A DNA stretch of 6,379 nucleotides from an uncultured Clostridium sp. GTDB lineage: Bacteria; Bacillota; Clostridia; Lachnospirales; Lachnospiraceae. The position numbers were made by a program, and so were the translations under genes. Shown here one piece after another: positions 3,868 through 6,379 of the stretch. The first letter of the stretch is position 1, and each line of letters opens with the position of its first letter. Location: contig UQFC01000127.1 in NCBI GenBank assembly GCA_900540335.1, positions 1 through 6,379 on the forward strand. The letters run 5' to 3'. The notes beneath the pieces were generated by a model. That model saw only the letters and a program-made list of their open reading frames with translations. It had not been told where the DNA came from and ran no database searches.

Positions 3868-6379
3868 ATGGCAAATAAGTGGGTTTATTTATTCACCGAA
3901 GGTGATGCCAGCATGAGAAATCTGCTTGGCGGTAAGGGGGCAAACCTGGCTGAGATGACCAACATCGGTCTTCCGGTACCCCAGGGCTTTACCATCACAA
4001 CAGAGGCATGCACACAGTATTATGAAGATGGACGTGAGATCAACGATGAGATCCAGGCCCAGATCAATGAATATATCGGCAAGATGGAAGAGATTACCGG
4101 CAAGAAGTTCGGCGATCATGAGAATCCGCTGTTAGTATCTGTTCGTTCCGGTGCAAGAGCATCCATGCCGGGTATGATGGACACCATCCTGAACCTGGGA
4201 TTGAACGAAGAGGTTGTTAATGTAATCGCTGAGAAGTCCGGCAATGCACGTTGGGCATGGGACTGCTACAGAAGATTTATCCAGATGTATTCCGACGTTG
4301 TTATGGAGGTCGGCAAGAAATATTTCGAGACCCTCATCGATGAGATGAAGGAGAAAAAGGGCGTTAAGCAGGACGTTGAGCTGGATGCTGACGACTTAAA
4401 GGAGCTGGCAAATCAGTTTAAGGCTGAGTACAAGGATAAGATCGGCGCAGACTTCCCGGATGATCCGAAGGAGCAGCTGATGGGCGCTATCAAGGCAGTA
4501 TTCCGTTCCTGGGACAATCCCCGTGCAAACGTATACCGCCGCGACAACGATATCCCGTATTCCTGGGGTACCGCTGTAAACGTACAGTCCATGGCTTTCG
4601 GTAACATGGGTGATGACTGTGGTACCGGTGTTGCATTTACCCGTGACCCGGCTACCGGTGAGAAGGGCCTGTTCGGTGAGTTCCTGACCAATGCACAGGG
4701 TGAGGACGTTGTAGCAGGTGTTCGTACTCCGATGCACATCAACGAGATGGCTGACAAGTTCCCGGAGGCATTCAAGCAGTTTAACGAAGTTTGCAAGACT
4801 CTGGAAGATCACTATAGAGATATGCAGGATATGGAGTTTACCGTTGAGCACGGCAAGCTGTACATGCTGCAGACCAGAAATGGTAAGAGAACCGCTCAGG
4901 CTGCATTAAAGATCGCCTGCGATCTGGTAGATGAAGGCATGAGAACTCCGGAGGAGGCAGTTGCCATGATCGACCCGCGTAACCTGGATACTCTGCTGCA
5001 TCCGCAGTTTGACGCTGAGGCACTGAAGAAAGCTGAGCCGCTGGCAAAAGCTCTGGCTGCTTCTCCGGGTGCTGCATGCGGTAAGATTGTCTTCACTGCA
5101 GAAGATGCAAAAGAGTGGGCTGCAAGAGGCGAGAAGGTAGTTCTGGTTCGTCTGGAGACTTCTCCGGAAGATATTGAGGGTATGAAGGCTGCTCAGGGTA
5201 TCCTGACTGTTCGCGGCGGTATGACCTCTCACGCTGCAGTAGTTGCACGTGGTATGGGTACCTGCTGTGTATCCGGCTGCTCCGATATCGCTATGGATGA
5301 AGAAAACAAGAAATTTGTTCTGGCTGGTAAGGAATTCCACGAGGGCGACGCACTGTCTATCGATGGTTCCACCGGTAAGATTTACGATGGCATTATCCCG
5401 ACTGTAGACGCTACCATTGCCGGTGAGTTCGGCAGAATCATGGGATGGGCTGATCAGTATAGAAGACTGAAAGTAAGAACCAACGCAGATACTCCGGCTG
5501 ATGCAAGAAAAGCAAGAGAGCTGGGTGCTGAGGGTATCGGTCTTTGCCGTACCGAGCATATGTTCTTCGAGGGTAACAGAATCGACGCTTTCCGTGAGAT
5601 GATCTGTTCTGAGACTGTAGAAGAGCGTGAGGCAGCTCTGGAGAAGATCCTTCCGGAGCAGCAGGGTGATTTCGAGAAGCTGTACGAGGCTCTTGAGGGC
5701 AACCCGGTATGTATCCGTTTCCTGGATCCGCCGTTACATGAGTTCGTTCCGACCACTGAGGCAGATATTAAGAAGCTGGCTGATGCACAGGGCAAGAGCG
5801 TTGAGACCATCAAGAATATCATTGCTTCCCTGCACGAGTTCAACCCGATGATGGGTCATCGTGGATGCCGTCTGGCTGTTACCTATCCGGAGATTGCAAA
5901 GATGCAGACCAAGGCTGTTATCCGCGCAGCAATCAACGTTCAGAAGGCACATCCGGAATGGAATGTAGAGCCGGAGATCATGATTCCGCTGGTTGGCGAT
6001 ATCAAAGAGTTAAAATATGTAAAGAACTTTGTAGTTGAGACCGCTGACGCTGAGATCGCAGCAGCAGGTATTGAGCTGAAATATCAGGTTGGTACCATGA
6101 TCGAGATCCCGAGAGCAGCTCTGACTGCAGATGACATTGCAAAAGAGGCTGAGTTCTTCTGCTTCGGTACCAATGACCTGACTCAGATGACTTACGGCTT
6201 CTCCCGTGATGATGCAGGCAAGTTCCTGAATGCTTACTATGATGCCAAGATCTTCGAGAACGATCCGTTTGCAAAACTGGATCAGGTTGGCGTAGGCAAG
6301 CTGATGAAGATGGCTATCGATCTGGGTAAGCCGGTCAACAGCAAGCTGCACTGCGGTATCTGCGGTGAGCACGGCGGCG
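3868..6379 (+). CDS. ppdK: Pyruvate,phosphate dikinase (3' end outside window)
   Basis: Cytoplasmic enzyme that reversibly converts pyruvate, ATP and phosphate to PEP, AMP and pyrophosphate; in fermenting Clostridia it can serve glycolysis or PEP synthesis. 837 codons are visible of about 875 usual. The N-terminal ATP-grasp domain shows LLGGKGANLAEM (K23), SVRSGARASMPGMMDT (from residue 91; R93), E323, Q335 and R337. The swivelling phosphohistidine domain has GGMTSHAAVVARG with phospho-acceptor H455 and T453, the site that DUF299-type regulatory proteins phosphorylate in other PPDKs. The C-terminal PEP/pyruvate TIM barrel has R561 in LCRTEH, R617 in IRFLDPP, E746 in TMIEIPRA, N769-D770 in FGTNDLTQM, and catalytic acid C832 in CGICGEHGG. 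These numbers agree within one residue with the C. symbiosum enzyme as I recall it, so all three domains are intact. The window ends right after the GEHGG motif. The start has AGGAGGA 7 bases upstream. Codons are strongly biased as for an abundant protein. Confidence 0.98.
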   Translation, partial: MANKWVYLFTEGDASMRNLLGGKGANLAEMTNIGLPVPQGFTITTEACTQYYEDGREINDEIQAQINEYIGKMEEITGKKFGDHENPLLVSVRSGARASMPGMMDTILNLGLNEEVVNVIAEKSGNARWAWDCYRRFIQMYSDVVMEVGKKYFETLIDEMKEKKGVKQDVELDADDLKELANQFKAEYKDKIGADFPDDPKEQLMGAIKAVFRSWDNPRANVYRRDNDIPYSWGTAVNVQSMAFGNMGDDCGTGVAFTRDPATGEKGLFGEFLTNAQGEDVVAGVRTPMHINEMADKFPEAFKQFNEVCKTLEDHYRDMQDMEFTVEHGKLYMLQTRNGKRTAQAALKIACDLVDEGMRTPEEAVAMIDPRNLDTLLHPQFDAEALKKAEPLAKALAASPGAACGKIVFTAEDAKEWAARGEKVVLVRLETSPEDIEGMKAAQGILTVRGGMTSHAAVVARGMGTCCVSGCSDIAMDEENKKFVLAGKEFHEGDALSIDGSTGKIYDGIIPTVDATIAGEFGRIMGWADQYRRLKVRTNADTPADARKARELGAEGIGLCRTEHMFFEGNRIDAFREMICSETVEEREAALEKILPEQQGDFEKLYEALEGNPVCIRFLDPPLHEFVPTTEADIKKLADAQGKSVETIKNIIASLHEFNPMMGHRGCRLAVTYPEIAKMQTKAVIRAAINVQKAHPEWNVEPEIMIPLVGDIKELKYVKNFVVETADAEIAAAGIELKYQVGTMIEIPRAALTADDIAKEAEFFCFGTNDLTQMTYGFSRDDAGKFLNAYYDAKIFENDPFAKLDQVGVGKLMKMAIDLGKPVNSKLHCGICGEHGG

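Noticed and set aside
4396..4851. 151-residue open frame antisense to ppdK, with a second one overlapping it
   Set aside because: Two overlapping antisense frames over one clearly coding segment are codon-bias shadows.
4906..5559. 217-residue open frame antisense to ppdK
   Set aside because: Long antisense frames arise from the biased codons of ppdK; the plus frame has all PPDK catalytic residues and the antisense product resembles nothing.

Overview
The window looks like a piece of a Clostridia chromosome, most probably Lachnospiraceae. Reasons: strong AGGAGG-type ribosome binding sites, moderate GC, a dimeric-type glycyl-tRNA synthetase, a DUF3842 protein, and a pyruvate,phosphate dikinase (PPDK) whose residues fall within one position of the Clostridium symbiosum enzyme numbering as I remember it. 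The family assignment is inference; no search was run. No phage, transposase, CRISPR array, tRNA or rRNA was seen.

Layout from left to right. Positions 2-799 hold the C-terminal part of glycyl-tRNA synthetase (+), cut by the window edge. Positions 800-1007 are a convergent intergenic region with a nested hairpin whose wobble pairs and U-tract point to termination of the minus-strand gene. Positions 1008-1415 encode a DUF3842 protein (-). Positions 1416-1520 are a compact divergent promoter region with two small perfect palindromes between two extended -10 elements. Positions 1521-2726 encode a monovalent cation:proton antiporter (+). Positions 2727-2887 are an AT-rich leader with a candidate promoter and small repeats. 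Positions 2888-3439 encode a DJ-1/PfpI-family protein (+). Positions 3440-3867 are a 428-base noncoding stretch with a perfect 14-bp palindrome, a weak cre-like dyad, a good extended -10 promoter and a roughly 160-nt leader. Positions 3868-6379 encode PPDK (+), open at the window end about 40 residues before its expected C-terminus but including the catalytic cysteine.

The two outer genes are core translation and central carbon metabolism. They use a biased codon set (many GGT, GTT and CGT codons) typical of highly expressed genes. The three inner genes (DUF3842, antiporter, DJ-1) look like separate small transcription units rather than a pathway. I see no single new multi-gene system. The points most worth a second look are the strand-asymmetric nested terminator, the palindrome pair in the divergent promoter, the unexplained regulatory region upstream of ppdK, and a Cys/His cluster in the DUF3842 protein.
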